Both the position numbers and the translations under genes were made by a program. 64,000 nucleotides of DNA from Vibrio coralliirubri. GTDB taxonomy: Bacteria > Pseudomonadota > Gammaproteobacteria > Enterobacterales > Vibrionaceae. Positions 63,872 to 64,000 of the stretch are shown in pieces. Where the stretch lies: NCBI RefSeq assembly GCF_024347375.1, contig NZ_AP025470.1, positions 2,046,001 through 2,110,000 on the forward strand, given 5' to 3'. Numbering within the stretch: position 1 is the stretch's first letter; each line of letters opens with the position of its first letter. The notes under the pieces were generated by a model. That model did no database searches. It was not told the origin of the DNA and saw nothing but the letters and a program-made list of their open reading frames with translations.

Positions 63872-64000
63872 CAACGGACTCAGTATCTATCGAGTTACTC
63901 TAGTTCATAAAGGCCTAGGCAACAAATATAAGCTAGAAACTACTATAAGAATGTGGAACGCGATTTTCTTCATCCCAACCCGATAACTCAATATTGATCA

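Noticed and set aside
63864..63986. 40-codon frame starting at the end of the last gene
   Set aside because: The ATG overlaps the previous stop, but the peptide has no recognisable features and the window ends shortly after.

Overview
The window reads as a chromosomal segment of a marine Vibrio, most like the Splendidus/Harveyi-type vibrios. This is inferred from the CqsA/CqsS quorum-sensing pair, the small alarmone synthetase RelV beside tpm and purT (the neighbourhood I recall from the V. cholerae large chromosome), an NqrM-type Na+-NQR maturation paralog, several methyl-accepting chemotaxis proteins, a moderate AT bias and short intergenic spacers. I see no rRNA, tRNA, CRISPR array, insertion sequence, integrase or prophage module. 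Nearly everything looks like resident accessory chromosome, with a few decaying genes and short tandem repeats.

Layout. 1-6.6 kb: end of purT, tpm, relV, a tightly overlapping four-gene operon for a periplasmic molybdenum sulfite-dehydrogenase-like enzyme with three c-type cytochromes, an orphan betaine-type binding protein, and ihfA standing alone. 7.2-9.3 kb: a zinc-limitation operon (zur, gamma-class carbonic anhydrase, COG0523 GTPase) behind a Zur-like palindrome. 9.4-17.4 kb: an EamA exporter with its divergent MocR regulator, cqsA and cqsS tail to tail, a TauD-type dioxygenase broken by one in-frame stop, and an ACT-domain protein. 17.5-29.4 kb: two chemoreceptors, a DUF1826 gene behind a second Zur-like palindrome, YceI, an HU-like protein with a 47-residue companion, a VirK/DUF535 protein, a decayed gene, a glutamate-receptor-like ligand-gated channel and a thioesterase.

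29.4-33.9 kb is a metal island. It holds a DUF134 regulator, a NifX-like protein, an NqrM paralog, an unknown 145-residue protein and a DUF1289 protein. rcnR (Ni/Co sensor) has one G-tract operator at its own promoter and two similar sites in front of the unknown gene. zevAB follows behind a third Zur-like site. Zinc and nickel/cobalt control therefore meet here, and together with the sites at 7.2 and 20.5 kb the Zur-like boxes suggest a dispersed zinc-starvation regulon in one 25 kb stretch.

34.3-46.4 kb: a secreted lipase-like hydrolase coupled to a large secreted partner, a YcxB protein, a metallophosphoesterase, an unrecognised 399-residue protein, a FUSC-family membrane protein, LysR and MFS genes and a small lipoprotein. 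46.5-64 kb: a diguanylate cyclase, two NTF2-like proteins, a LysR gene facing a two-gene efflux operon, an EamA-MerR pair, an enlarged trans-sulfuration-type PLP enzyme with a divergent Lrp regulator, an arsenate-reductase/LMW-phosphatase-like protein, a hybrid histidine kinase, a pilin-like protein, a Tat-type dienelactone hydrolase, and a possible polyproline leader peptide plus terminator in front of the last gene.

No single system can be called new from sequence alone. The strongest candidates for a second look are the Ni/Co- and Zn-controlled island at 29.4-33.9 kb, the channel-type receptor at 27.6-28.7 kb, the attenuator-like leader at 62.7 kb, and the secreted lipase pair at 34.4-37.9 kb. 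All family assignments come from reading motifs, not from database searches.
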